Source of the DNA: Bacteroidota bacterium
Lineage (GTDB): Bacteria > Bacteroidota > Bacteroidia > AKYH767-A > OLB10
NCBI GenBank assembly: GCA_016721435.1
Contig: JADKIC010000007.1
Span: forward strand, 1-64,000
DNA length: 64,000 nt
Direction of reading: 5' to 3'
Shown here: positions 23,442 to 32,947 of the stretch, piece by piece
Numbering within the stretch: position 1 is the first letter of the stretch
How the letters are laid out: each line of letters begins with the position of its first letter
The notes under the pieces: generated by a model
Told to the model about the DNA's origin: nothing
The model's input: only the letters and a program-made list of their open reading frames with translations
The model's database searches: none
Made by a program: the position numbers and the translations under genes

Positions 23442-23462
23442 AAGTTTCGGTTTATTAATTGG

Positions 23463-23478
23463 TTAGTTTGCAAACTAA
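23463..23478. promoter_or_regulatory. Perfect 16-bp palindrome upstream of the transposase
   Basis: TTAGTTTGCAAACTAA is perfectly self-complementary and lies 21 bases upstream of the transposase start codon. It could be an operator, a transposase-binding site or part of a structured RNA at the IS end. Confidence 0.5.
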
Positions 23479-23519
23479 AACTAATAACATTCTGGAACTT
23501 ATGCTTTACAAACATACGG

Positions 23520-24175
23520 CCTTCAGGGTTGGAGGGCTGGACGTGGCTTGTAACCCCGGGTTACACCCGGGGTTACTCCTATTGAACGCCTTCAGCGTTC
23601 TGCATGAAAGAAAATCTATACCACTGGATATGACGTATATCCCTTCACCCGGGGTTACTCCTGTTGAAGGCCTTCAGCGTTCTCAATGAAAGAAAATCTA
23701 TACCGCTGGATATGACGTATATCCCTTCACCCGGAGTTACTCCTGTTGAAGGCCTTCAGCGTTCTCTATGAAAGAAAATCTATACCACTGGATATGACGT
23801 ATATCCCTTCACCCGGGGTTACTCCTGTTGAAGGCCTTCAGCGTTCTGCATGAAAGAAAATCTATACATCTGGATGTGACATATATCCCTTCACCCAGGT
23901 TACTCCTGTTGAAGGCCTTCAGCGTTCTCATGAAAGAAAATCTATACCTCTGGATATGACGTATATCCCTTCACCCGGGGTTACTCCTGTTGAAGGCCTT
24001 CAGCGTTCTCTATGAAAGAAAATCTATACCACTGGATATGACGTATATCCCTTCACCCGGGGTTACTCCTGTTGAAGGCCTTCAGCGTTCTGCATGAAAG
24101 AAAATCTATACATCTGGATGTGACATATATCCCTTCACCCGGGGTTACTCCTGTTGAACGCCTTCAGCCTTCTGT
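23520..24175. repeat. 82-bp tandem repeat array, eight units
   Basis: The marker CCTTCAGCG recurs at 23589, 23671, 23753, 23835, 23916, 23997, 24079 and (as CCTTCAGCC) 24161, giving periods of 81-82. A diverged CCTTCAGGG at 23520 starts the block. Each unit contains the palindrome GAAGGCCTTC, CCCGGGG, and an imperfect hairpin GATAT-GACGT-ATATC. Units differ by a few substitutions, with two alternating types (CACTGGATATGACG and CATCTGGATGTGACA). There are no variable spacers, so it is not CRISPR. The array abuts the IS110 element and ends 10 bases before the lipoprotein stop codon. Confidence 0.9.
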
Positions 24176-24184
24176 ATGATTTTT

Positions 24185-24979
24185 TCAGTACTCAATTTTA
24201 AAATCCATGACTTCGGGTCTTTCAAAATAATCGGAGATGGGGAATTTTAGGGTGACTGTTTTCTTGTCTTCAGAAAGCTTGGCGTAAGGGTGGTCTACTT
24301 TTTTTGCAGGACGAGGCAGATGAACGATGGTTATGGAATAAGCACTACCTAACATGGGCATCATTTGTTTTAGAGTAGAATCCTTGGCGGCATATTCTTT
24401 AATGGCCGCTACTTTGGCCTTTTTACTGAAAACACCTTTGTCGTGCGTAAGGTCAAAAAATTCACCGCCTTTAAAAGCATCATTGGTAGCACCGGGTTTT
24501 GGCATCATCGTATTTTGACTTCCTTTCTCGGCAGCTGCATCTCCTTCTCCCTCCGGTTTAATTTTTCTGCCAATGGCTTCGAGGGCTTTTGGTCCACTGC
24601 TGTAAATTTTGCTGAGATCGCCACGGCTTTTAAATGGAAAAGCATAATTCACGAACATTTCCTTTTCTTTCATGTTCATATGCATATTGAAACGTCCGTC
24701 GTGAAATAATGCTTTTTCCTCAGCAGTAAGGTTCTCTGCTTCATTGATAAAATCTTTAAAAAGAAAACTGCTGTCTTTTACTTCATTGTAGTCTTTGTTC
24801 TTTGAAAGATTATCCTTCCCTCCCATTTCACTCATCATTTCAATCATACGAAACATATCCATTTTCATGGAATACTCTCCGCTTCCATCTTCATTGATGG
24901 TAAATTCTTCAATGGTATCAAAGCAGGAGGTAAAGAAGAGCAATGTTGAACGTACAATCAGCAGACGTAACTTTTTCAT
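24185..24979 (-). CDS. Putative lipoprotein, 264 residues
   Basis: The N-terminus MKKLRLLIVRSTLLFFTSC is a short lipoprotein signal with the lipobox cysteine at residue 19, so the protein is probably membrane-anchored on the periplasmic side. The mature part starts FDTIEEFTINEDGSGEYSMK, a beta-rich pattern seen in uncharacterised Bacteroidota lipoproteins, followed by a Met-rich stretch (MFRMIEMMSEM) and a charged C-terminus ending DYFERPEVMDFKIEY. No catalytic motif is visible. It follows kmo on the same strand, and its stop lies right at the end of the 82-bp repeat array. Confidence 0.7.
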   Translation of the reverse strand: MKKLRLLIVRSTLLFFTSCFDTIEEFTINEDGSGEYSMKMDMFRMIEMMSEMGGKDNLSKNKDYNEVKDSSFLFKDFINEAENLTAEEKALFHDGRFNMHMNMKEKEMFVNYAFPFKSRGDLSKIYSSGPKALEAIGRKIKPEGEGDAAAEKGSQNTMMPKPGATNDAFKGGEFFDLTHDKGVFSKKAKVAAIKEYAAKDSTLKQMMPMLGSAYSITIVHLPRPAKKVDHPYAKLSEDKKTVTLKFPISDYFERPEVMDFKIEY

Positions 24980-25043
24980 AGGGCTTTAATTTTCTACTAA
25001 ATAAATGAATAATTGTATGGTAAGCAAGAAGTGTTCATTAAAT

Positions 25044-26394
25044 TTATCTGGTATCGGCCAGTAAACGCAGCATGATATCCTCCACTTCTTTCGAGTCCCA
25101 TTTGTTTTCAATGCCGGGAATATTCATCACTTCCCCCATGATTTTTTCCTGTCGTTGTCCTTCTCTTTAAAGCTTCGCTGTATCTGATATCAGGAGAGAA
25201 CGTAACCATAGTATAGAGCGGAATCCATCTTTCAGGATACTTCTCACTGAAGCGGGCTTCAATTTTCTTTTGAAGCAGAAACTCAGGATGTCCTACCTTA
25301 TCTCTCATCTCAATAAAATTGGCAAGGGCGAGGTCGGCGATGGCATCTCCATCCGGCTTACGCAATCTTTCAAAGTGACGAAATATTTTTGACCAGTCAT
25401 CACCGTGTTCTTCCATCAACTGATCAAAGACTACACAATCTTCAAATCCGCAATTCATTCCCTGTCCATAAAAAGGAACAATGGCATGAGCTGCGTCACC
25501 AATCAATAACAATTTGTCCTCAAAACTCCAGGGGAAGCATCGCACGATGGCCAGTGAAGAAGCAGGATTCGCAAAGTAATCTTCCTTCAGGGTAGGCATT
25601 AACGCTACTGCATCCGGAAACATGCGATTAAAAAAAGCTAACATCTTTTCTTCGGTATCCAACGAGTTGAAAGAATATTCTCCTTCAAAGGGGAAAAAGA
25701 GTGTACAGGTAAACGACTTGTCCATGTTGGGCAATGCGATGAGCATGAAGGTTCCGCGTGGCCAGATATGCAGGGCATCAGGATCCATGGCAAAGTCGCC
25801 ATTCGCATTGGGTGGGATCGTGAGTTCTTTATAGCCATGCTCCAAATAGGTTTGTGAATAATTAAAGCGATCGGTATTGAGCTGCATCTGCAGGCGTCCG
25901 GCAGAGAAGGCACCATCCGTAGAGATAATATGATCTGAAGTCACCTCAATCATTTTTCCGGTGGTGAAGTTTTCAAAATGTGCAGCAGACTTCTTCATAT
26001 CTACCTGTGTACACCTTTCATTGTAATGAATTTCCACTCCCTCCTTTTCAGCAAGATCCATCAACACACAATTCAAACCACCTCTCGACACCGAATAAAT
26101 CGCCTGTCCTTCCTTACCATAAGGCTGATGGCTGAGTGAACTATCGAGCCCGTGCATGATTCGACCTTTCATGGGTAATGCCACCTTGCGGATATCTTTA
26201 TCGACTCCTACTTTTTCGAGTCCTCTCCAACCGCGATCGCTCAGTGCGAGATTGATCGAACGTCCTGCGCTGATTCTATTGGTACGAAGATCGGGGCGTC
26301 GCTCATACATAGTGACCTTATGACCACGTCTCGATAAATAGATGGAGAGCAATGAACCAACGAGGCCTGCTCCTATGAGGGTAAATTTTTTCAT
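25044..26394 (-). CDS. kmo: Kynurenine 3-monooxygenase (one frameshift near the 3' end)
   Basis: A flavoprotein hydroxylase converting kynurenine to 3-hydroxykynurenine with NADPH and O2. The Rossmann FAD motif GAGLVGS lies at residues 8-14, the family motif SAGRSINLALSDRG at about 43-56, and GDAAHAIVPFYGQGMNCGFE in the second half binds FAD. The open frame as given stops at 25108 with a nonsense tail after YSEALKR. Removing one base near 25163 restores GQRQEKIMGEVMNIPGIENK and a natural end LLADTR-stop at 25044, about 449 residues, the normal length. The indel is probably a sequencing error. kynU lies 224 bases upstream on the same strand, so the two genes give a kynurenine to 3-hydroxyanthranilate route. 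Confidence 0.9.
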
Positions 26395-26618
26395 TCGATA
26401 GGATTTACGGGATGAATTTTACAGATAACAAGATTAACAATAAAAAGATTTGCCGACGTCTTCTCTACTACAGATTTATTACGATTTATTTCATGGGTAC
26501 TTTTTCCGGTATTCAGGCACTGTACTTTTTCCACTGATTCGAAGTTTACCTCCTTCCTCCATTGTTACATTCTAATGTTTGTCGGACCGAACCTGTCTAC
26601 TGTTTCACCATCCTGCTT

Positions 26619-27917
26619 CTACAATGTGGACTTCAGCAATTCACCAAAACGCCAAACATCATAAAACGAATTGTATAACGGTACCGGAGCTACGCGAATG
26701 ACTCCTCCTTCTCTTCCTTCCTGATCCGGTTCGCGCCAGTCGGCAATCACTCCGCCTGCAGTCAGTGCATCAAAAACATTTTTGCCATCTTCCCCCATCT
26801 GCAAGGAAAGCTGACATCCCTGTTGTTGTTCATCGAAAGGAGTAATTATACGAATGGCACCGGACTTATTCTTCACGCGCAGGACCTCCTGAACAACATA
26901 TTGGAGATAGGCTGTCAATTCCAGACTTTTCCTTGCGAGTCTCTCCATTCCTGCTCTGTCAAAAAGTTCGAGTGAAGCACGGAGCGCTGCCATTTCGAGG
27001 ATGGGTGCATTGCTGAGTTGCCAGCTATCGGCAGTCGGCACCGGAATAAAACGATGGGGCATGGTAAATCTTGTTTCCGGATCGTTGCCCCACCAGCCGG
27101 CAAAGCGAGGGAGATGCGGATTACGGGTATGGCGTTCATTGATGAAAGCGCCTCCCACAGTTCCCGGACCACCGTTCAGGTATTTATAGGAGCACCAGGC
27201 AGCGAAGTCCACATTCCAGTCATGTAAGGCCAACTTTAAATTCCCGGTGGCATGCGCCAGATCAAAACCGGCATAGGCCTCCACCTCATGGGCCGCCTCG
27301 GTAATGGCCTTCATATTTAACACCTGTCCGGTAAAATAATGTACACCACCCAGCATGACTAACGCTAATGAATCACCGCAATCTTCAATGGCTTCAATAA
27401 TATCTTCATGGCGAAGAATGTCTTCTCCTTTGCGTGGCTGTAGTTCCACCAGTGCGTCAGCAGCATCAAACCCATGCCATTCCACCTGAGATTGCAGTGC
27501 GTAACGGTCAGAAGGAAATGCGCCACCTTCACAAATGATTTTATAGCGATCGGCAGTAGGGCGATAAAAGGACACCATCATCAAATGCAGGTTGACGGTG
27601 AGATGATTCATCACCACTACTTCATGCGGTTTTCCTCCTACCAAACGCGCCATACTTTCCCGCAACAACTCATGATAGGCAAACCAACCTGTATGCTTTT
27701 TAAAATGCCCTTCTACTCCCAGTTTTGCCCAGTCGTTCAGTTCTTCATTTACATATACTGCCGTTTTGCGAGGTTGAACTCCCAGCGAATTGCCACATAA
27801 GTAAACCGTATCCTGTCCCTGATGTTGAGGAATGAAAAACTCATTTCGAAAGGAAGCCAACTCATCCTGCTGGTCGCGTGTCTGTGCCCACTCCGGACTA
27901 TTCTCAAAGGTAAACAT
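26619..27917 (-). CDS. kynU: Kynureninase
   Basis: 432 residues, full length and intact. It is a PLP-dependent fold type I hydrolase that cleaves kynurenine or 3-hydroxykynurenine to (3-hydroxy)anthranilate and alanine. Visible motifs are YLCGNSLGVQPR near the N-terminus, VMNHLTVNLHLMMVSFYRPT, GFDLAHATGNL, and SYKYLNGGPGTVGG, where the lysine carries PLP. The C-terminus has GGVIADWREPD and IRVAPVPLYNSFYDV. It is transcribed toward kmo. No NAD-synthesis partner (nbaC/nadC) is seen in the window, so the pathway may serve tryptophan degradation or NAD synthesis. Confidence 0.95.
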   Translation of the reverse strand: MFTFENSPEWAQTRDQQDELASFRNEFFIPQHQGQDTVYLCGNSLGVQPRKTAVYVNEELNDWAKLGVEGHFKKHTGWFAYHELLRESMARLVGGKPHEVVVMNHLTVNLHLMMVSFYRPTADRYKIICEGGAFPSDRYALQSQVEWHGFDAADALVELQPRKGEDILRHEDIIEAIEDCGDSLALVMLGGVHYFTGQVLNMKAITEAAHEVEAYAGFDLAHATGNLKLALHDWNVDFAAWCSYKYLNGGPGTVGGAFINERHTRNPHLPRFAGWWGNDPETRFTMPHRFIPVPTADSWQLSNAPILEMAALRASLELFDRAGMERLARKSLELTAYLQYVVQEVLRVKNKSGAIRIITPFDEQQQGCQLSLQMGEDGKNVFDALTAGGVIADWREPDQEGREGGVIRVAPVPLYNSFYDVWRFGELLKSTL

Positions 27918-27984
27918 AACAGCTAAGGTAAATATTATAAGTTTTTAAAGAAAGTGTAAATGGTGAATTGGAGGAATTAAACAA

Positions 27985-28012
27985 GGAAGCCCTGCAAATT
28001 TTGCAGGGCTCC
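27985..28012 (-). terminator. Rho-independent terminator of the act-cox operon
   Basis: AGCCCTGCAAA and TTTGCAGGGCT form an 11-bp perfect stem with a single-base turn, extended by GG(A)/(T)CC. It lies 17 bases beyond the coxA stop on the minus strand and continues into CTTGTTTAATTCC, a weak U tail. Confidence 0.65.
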
Positions 28013-28028
28013 TTCATTTATTCAACGC

Positions 28029-29870
28029 TTAATGTTTTAGATCCTCGGGGGTATTGCTTTCAGGAGTTTCTGAGTAAGGAACCGTTTGAGGAATGAAGTC
28101 ATCCGGTGATCCGGGTTTGCCATAATCATAAGGCCAGCGATGTACCACGGGGGTTTCACCGGGCCAGTTACCGTGCAGATGCTCAATAGGTGCGGTCCAT
28201 TCAATGGTATTCGATTTCCATGGATTCTGAACTGATTTCTTTCCTCTCCAGATACTGTAGAAGAAATTAAAGGCGAAGATCAATTGCGCCAGACCACCAA
28301 TGATTGCTGCGATAGAAATCAGGACATTGATATCCATGAAAACACTAAAAGGCTCATAGGCTGTATTGGCATAATAACGACGTGGGACACCACCTAAACC
28401 GAGGAAATGCATCGGGAAGAAAACGCCATATACTCCGATGATTGTAAACCAGAAATGGATATAGCCCAGTTTCTTATTCATCATCCTGCCATACATACGC
28501 GGGAACCAGTGATACACTCCTGCAAACATTCCGAAGATGGCCGATGATCCCATTACAATATGGAAGTGAGCTACTACAAAGTACGTATCGTGGACATTGA
28601 TGTCAAGGGTTGAATCTCCCAGAATGATTCCCGTTAATCCACCGGTAATAAAGGTGGAAACAAGTCCCATGGCGAACATCATTTGCGGCGTAAACTGAAT
28701 ATTCCCTCGCCACAGTGTGGTCAGGTAGTTAAAGACTTTTACAGCGGAGGGTATCGCTACCAGCAATGTCGTAAACACGAATACAGATCCAAGGAAAGGA
28801 TTCATTCCGGTCACAAACATATGGTGACCCCATACGATGAAGGACAAGAATGCGATCACAAGCATTGACGCGATCATCGCCTTGTAACCGAAGATTGGTT
28901 TACGGGCATTTACTGAAATTACCTCTGAGGCAAGACCAAGAGCCGGCAACAATACAATATATACTTCGGGGTGACCGAGGAACCAGAACAAATGCTGGAA
29001 GAGTACCGGAGAACCACCTGAATAATCCAATGGAGCACCATCAATAAAGATATCACTCAGGAAGAAGCTGGTGCCGAAACTTCGGTCGAAAATCAGCAGC
29101 AATGCAGCTGCCAGTAATACCGGGAAGGACAGTACACCAAGAATTGCAGTAATGAAGAATGCCCAGATCGTCAATGGAAGACGGGTCATGGTCATCCCCT
29201 TTGTACGCAGGTTTAAAACGGTTGTCACGTAATTGATACCACCCAATAACGAAGAAGCAATGAACAAGGCCATGGAAATAAGCCAGAGCGTCATTCCCAA
29301 ACCTGAGCCGGGTATCGCTTGTGGAAGCGCACTTAATGGAGGATACACTGTCCATCCTGCTGAAGCCGGACCTGATTCAATAAATATCGAAGCACACATC
29401 ACTACTGTAGAAACAAAGAAGAACCAAAACGACAAGGCGTTAAGGAAACCGGAGGCCATATCCCGCGCACCCACCTGAAATGGGATGAGGAGATTAGAGA
29501 AAGTACCGGACAATCCCCCTGTCAACACGAAGAACACCATGATGGTTCCATGTAGTGTTACTAAAGCGAGATAGAAGCCGGGATCGAGTTTACCATCCTT
29601 ACCCCAACGGCCGATAATATCTTCGAGGAAGGGGAACTTAGTATCAGGCCAGGCCAATTGCAAACGGAAAATAAGCGACATTCCCATTGCCAAAAACGCC
29701 ATGATAATAGCGGTAATGAGGAATTGCTTGGAAATCATTTTATGATCGGTAGTGAAAATATACTTCGCGAAGAAGTTATTACTCTCCTCATGATCGTGAT
29801 GATGATCATGCCCATGATGCGAATGATCATCGTGGTGCGTTCCCACCGGGCTATGCTGATTCACTTCCAT
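28029..29870 (-). CDS. coxA: Cytochrome c oxidase subunit I (haem-copper oxidase)
   Basis: 613 residues with about 12 membrane segments. It is the catalytic subunit that reduces O2 to water and pumps protons. The motifs are all present: GTIMVFFVLTGG (low-spin haem ligand), WFLGHPEVYIVLLPALG (CuB His and the cross-linked Tyr), WGHHMFVTGM (two CuB His), and HDTYFVVAHFHIVMGSSAIF (haem a3 and haem a ligands). The first 30 residues are an unusual His/Asp-rich cytosolic tail (HHDDHSHHGHDHHHDHEE). It is the last gene of the act-cox operon, 54 bases after coxB. The adjacent ActABCDEF genes indicate an ACIII-oxidase supercomplex in the inner membrane. Confidence 0.95.
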   Translation of the reverse strand: MEVNQHSPVGTHHDDHSHHGHDHHHDHEESNNFFAKYIFTTDHKMISKQFLITAIIMAFLAMGMSLIFRLQLAWPDTKFPFLEDIIGRWGKDGKLDPGFYLALVTLHGTIMVFFVLTGGLSGTFSNLLIPFQVGARDMASGFLNALSFWFFFVSTVVMCASIFIESGPASAGWTVYPPLSALPQAIPGSGLGMTLWLISMALFIASSLLGGINYVTTVLNLRTKGMTMTRLPLTIWAFFITAILGVLSFPVLLAAALLLIFDRSFGTSFFLSDIFIDGAPLDYSGGSPVLFQHLFWFLGHPEVYIVLLPALGLASEVISVNARKPIFGYKAMIASMLVIAFLSFIVWGHHMFVTGMNPFLGSVFVFTTLLVAIPSAVKVFNYLTTLWRGNIQFTPQMMFAMGLVSTFITGGLTGIILGDSTLDINVHDTYFVVAHFHIVMGSSAIFGMFAGVYHWFPRMYGRMMNKKLGYIHFWFTIIGVYGVFFPMHFLGLGGVPRRYYANTAYEPFSVFMDINVLISIAAIIGGLAQLIFAFNFFYSIWRGKKSVQNPWKSNTIEWTAPIEHLHGNWPGETPVVHRWPYDYGKPGSPDDFIPQTVPYSETPESNTPEDLKH

Positions 29871-29924
29871 TGTGTGATTTTTTTCTTTGTTCTAATTTAG
29901 TACTAACACTTTATTTAAAAAAAA

Positions 29925-30956
29925 TTAAATTGAAGCTACCGGACTTTTAACACTGTCTGCCGGAGCAGCAGGAGTTGCCGGAGTGGCAGCAGCCGGCTCG
30001 AATACTTTTTTCTCACCTCTTAACCACTTGGTATATTCATCCTTTTCCAGTACGCGGACACCCATCTTCATGTTATAGTGAGCCACGCCGCATATTTTAT
30101 TACACAGCATGATGTACTCAAATTTATCGTCGCCTGTGATCTCTTTCATCTTTGCCGTAGTAACGGTAGGCTTAAAATGGAAGCGGGTGGTCATGCCCGG
30201 CACTGCATTCATCTGCACACGGAAATGCGGTAAATAAACAGAGTGAATGACATCACGTGAGTTGATCACCAGTTCTATTTCCTGACCTACAGGCATTACA
30301 AGCTCTTTAGCAATTTTATCATCCTTGGCAGCTACATCTTCAGAATCTACTCCCAATGGATTTGCATCTGTAATATTTCTGAAAAAAGAAGCACCCAGCT
30401 TATTGTCCTTCCCTGCGTAACGGGTTGTGAAATCAAATTGTTTAGAGTAAACCTGAATTTTAATACCATCTTCCTTTGTTGCTAAGTCGGTAATTTTATT
30501 CCACTCTACCAATCCTGTTACAATCAATCCGGCTAAAACGATCGTTGGAACAATTGTCCAAATGGCTTCCAGCTTATTATTATCATGGAAGTAGAAGGAT
30601 CTTTTGTTACGGTTATATCTGTACTTATAAGCAAACCAGAACAACAGAAACTGTGTGATAAAAAACACGATGATCAGCACCGCCCAGTTGAGGTCCATCA
30701 GCTCATCTACCTTTACTCCATGTTCTGAAGCAGCAACAGGTAAGGTTAGCGGCAGCCATTTGATAGTGGAGTAGGTCATAAGGGCCAGACCGAAAATCAT
30801 AAACAAGAGGAATCCCATTCCATTCCATTTGTTCGATTTATCCTGTTCATCATCCTCATTTTCTCCGGAGAGCTCCGCAGCCATTTGTGCCACGTTAGCG
30901 ATGCGTACAAGCACCAGAACACCAAACACGATTGCCAGAGTGAGCAAGAGATTCAT
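29925..30956 (-). CDS. coxB: Cytochrome c oxidase subunit II (CuA)
   Basis: 343 residues. Three hydrophobic segments are visible: residues 1-20, about 46-66, and the pair around 90-150. The periplasmic cupredoxin domain carries the CuA site in IMLCNKICGVAHYNMKMG (Cys-x3-Cys-x3-His-x2-Met), with the outer His and the docking strand in HSVYLPHFRVQMNAVPGM. The N-terminus with an acidic loop (ELSGENEDDEQDK) and an extra helix is typical of Bacteroidota homologues. The C-terminal tail is Ala/Pro-rich. It accepts electrons from ACIII or a soluble cytochrome. It lies 40 bases after actF. Confidence 0.93.
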   Translation of the reverse strand: MNLLLTLAIVFGVLVLVRIANVAQMAAELSGENEDDEQDKSNKWNGMGFLLFMIFGLALMTYSTIKWLPLTLPVAASEHGVKVDELMDLNWAVLIIVFFITQFLLFWFAYKYRYNRNKRSFYFHDNNKLEAIWTIVPTIVLAGLIVTGLVEWNKITDLATKEDGIKIQVYSKQFDFTTRYAGKDNKLGASFFRNITDANPLGVDSEDVAAKDDKIAKELVMPVGQEIELVINSRDVIHSVYLPHFRVQMNAVPGMTTRFHFKPTVTTAKMKEITGDDKFEYIMLCNKICGVAHYNMKMGVRVLEKDEYTKWLRGEKKVFEPAAATPATPAAPADSVKSPVASI

Positions 30957-30996
30957 ATCTTTTCTTTAATTATTAATGTAAGTAGTGCGATTGTTA

Positions 30997-32265
30997 TCAA
31001 ATGGCGTGGTGAAGACTTTCTTCCATCATTGGATGATGTTTCACTACCAGTGGAGATTTACTGAGATAGAGTTGTGTGATATAAGCGAAGAGTCCAAGGA
31101 AACCAATTGTAGTTCCAATTTCCATCAGACCAATACTTCCATAGATGAGCTCGTGTCCGCCATGAGCACCGGCACCGGCATGAGCAGTGGCGTGGTGACT
31201 GGCAGTAACCATTGAACCGGGAACCACCATGATGTAGAAGTCGAGCCAGTGGCCAATAAATATCACCGCAGACATAAACATCAACAGGTACTTTTTACGT
31301 TTTGCATCGCGCGTCATCAGAATTAAAAATGGAGCGATGAAGTTGATAAAGAAAGCAGCGAGCCAGATACCACGATAATGATCCTGACGTAACATGAAGT
31401 AAGTGATCTCTTCAGAAATATTCGAATACCATATCAACATAAACTGACAGAACCAAAGGTAGGTCCAGAAGATACTGAACGCGAACATGAACTTACCGAT
31501 ATCATGCAGGTGATGCTCTGAAACCTCTTTCAGATAACCACGGTGTTGTAAATAGGTAACAATAAAGGCAAGTGCTGCGAGTGAAGTCACAAAGAATCCG
31601 GCAAAAGTGTACCAGGCGAACAGGGTGCTGTACCAATGTGATTCCAATGACATGATAAAGTCCCATGACATTAATGATTCTGTCACAGCAAACAATACGA
31701 GAAAAGCTGCTGCAAATCTTCTGTTCTTGAGGTAGGCCGCCACGTTCGGACTGGCATCCATCTGCAAGGAATTGGAACGGAAGAAACGTGCAAAATAACT
31801 CCATATGGCAAAATATAATATCACACGAATCCAGAAGAAGAGTGGATTAAGGAACGCACTTTTTCCGGCAAGTATAGCATCATAATTCGGCGCATTCGGA
31901 TCGGTGATGCCTTCTTCCATCCAATGGTAAAGGCTTCTTCCGCCAAAAGCAAGAATAACAATCATAATAATTCCTGCCACCGGCAAACTCTGTCCCATCG
32001 CTTCGAGTGGACGCTTAATTACCGCACTCCAGCCTACTTCTGCCACATACTGAATAGCAAGAAAGAAAGTAGCACCCAGGGCCATCCCAGAAAAATAAAG
32101 TTATTCCACAAGAAGGTTGGCCCATGTTTGCTCATGATGCGTTGCAAACTGCGCAATAATAGCCACCACTCCTATCACCATCATCAGGATGGCGATCATT
32201 TTATTCCGCGATGTGAAATCGTAGGGCTGTGTACTGGTTACTTCGATATGTCCGTGATGTCCCAT
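30997..32265 (-). CDS. actF: ACIII subunit ActF, NrfD-like membrane protein (in-frame stop near residue 55)
   Basis: A polytopic membrane subunit of alternative complex III, paralogue of ActC. The start MGHHGHIEVTSTQPYDFTSR at 32265 is followed by a helix and ANLLV, then a stop codon and ...SGMALGATFFLAIQYVAEVGW in the same frame. Shifting by one base between gives NNFIFLG, the expected family sequence, so two compensating single-base errors (about 32105 and 32087) probably create the stop. The merged protein is about 422 residues with about 10 membrane segments. It contributes to the quinol-binding/proton path side of the complex. The gene lies between actE and coxB in the operon. Confidence 0.85.
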
Positions 32266-32285
32266 AAATTCTTTATTCAATTATG

Positions 32286-32926
32286 TTATTTCGCCATTGC
32301 AGTGGCACCAGAAGGATCTTTTGCTGTTGAGTCAGCGGCAACAGGAGCAGCAGCACCGCCTTGAAGTTTGTGAACAAACATGACGATTTTCCAACGCTCT
32401 TCCGGATTAATCTGAGAAGCATGTGGTCCCATCAGGTTGATACCATAAGTAATGGTATGAAAGATTTTACCGTCGCTCAGGTCTTTCATACTTCCTCCAC
32501 GACTGGAATTACCTGTTGCATAAGACGGAGGAGGCGGAAATTTACCAATCGCTACCAGGTTACCATCACCGTTACCGGCTTCACCATGGCAATGCGTACA
32601 ATATATTTCATAGAGTCGCTCTCCTTCTGCCTGATTTTCTTCAGTAAGTGCCAACGGATTTTTACGTCGCGGCCTGCTGCTTCATACCCTTCATTGGTAG
32701 AGGGATAAGTAAAGAAATTATATCCTCTCGGAACAGTACCATTCACAGGTGTCTGCATCGTGATACTATCCGGGAAATTCGGGTTGGCAGAATAGACTTC
32801 GTACGATGGAGAAGTATACATATCCGGCATATACAGGATTCCGGGGTCCTTAGGATCTCTGCTGCAGGATGTCATTAGTACAACAACGCCTGCAAGAGCA
32901 GAAAGGAACACAGCGGGCTTATTCAT
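32286..32926 (-). CDS. actE: ACIII subunit ActE, lipoprotein mono-haem cytochrome c (homopolymer frameshift)
   Basis: The N-terminal frame begins MNKPAVFLSALAGVVVLMTS with the lipobox cysteine at residue 21 and family sequence ILYMPDMYTSPSYE. The C-terminal frame has the haem motif CTHCHGEAGNGDG, axial Met candidates in INLMGPHASQI, and an Ala-rich tail. The two frames join if one A is restored in the A-run at 32659-32663 (GRDVK then NPLALTEENQ). Merged length is about 213 residues. It is anchored in the membrane and carries electrons within or out of ACIII. It is preceded by actD (22-base gap) and followed by actF. Confidence 0.88.
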
Positions 32927-32947
32927 AGAGATTTGTTCTCGGTGTTT

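Larger units (their letters stand above)
22276..23527 (-). mobile_element. IS110-family insertion sequence (ends inferred)
   Basis: The intact transposase is flanked by two identical 10-mers GGCCTTCAGG at 22276-22285 and 23518-23527, in direct orientation and about 1.24 kb apart, a usual IS110 length. IS110 elements usually have no terminal inverted repeats and recombine at a short core, CT in IS621; the 10-mer contains CT. The right 10-mer is the edge of an 82-bp tandem array whose units also carry GGCCTTCAG. Short non-coding ends remain: about 50-60 bases after the gene and 77 before it. That is little room for a bridge RNA, so the true left end may lie further out (22114-22275 holds no gene). 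Confidence 0.55.

Noticed and set aside
23520..24175. CRISPR array
   Set aside because: Units are 82 bases and nearly identical throughout; there are no short repeats alternating with unique spacers and no cas genes.
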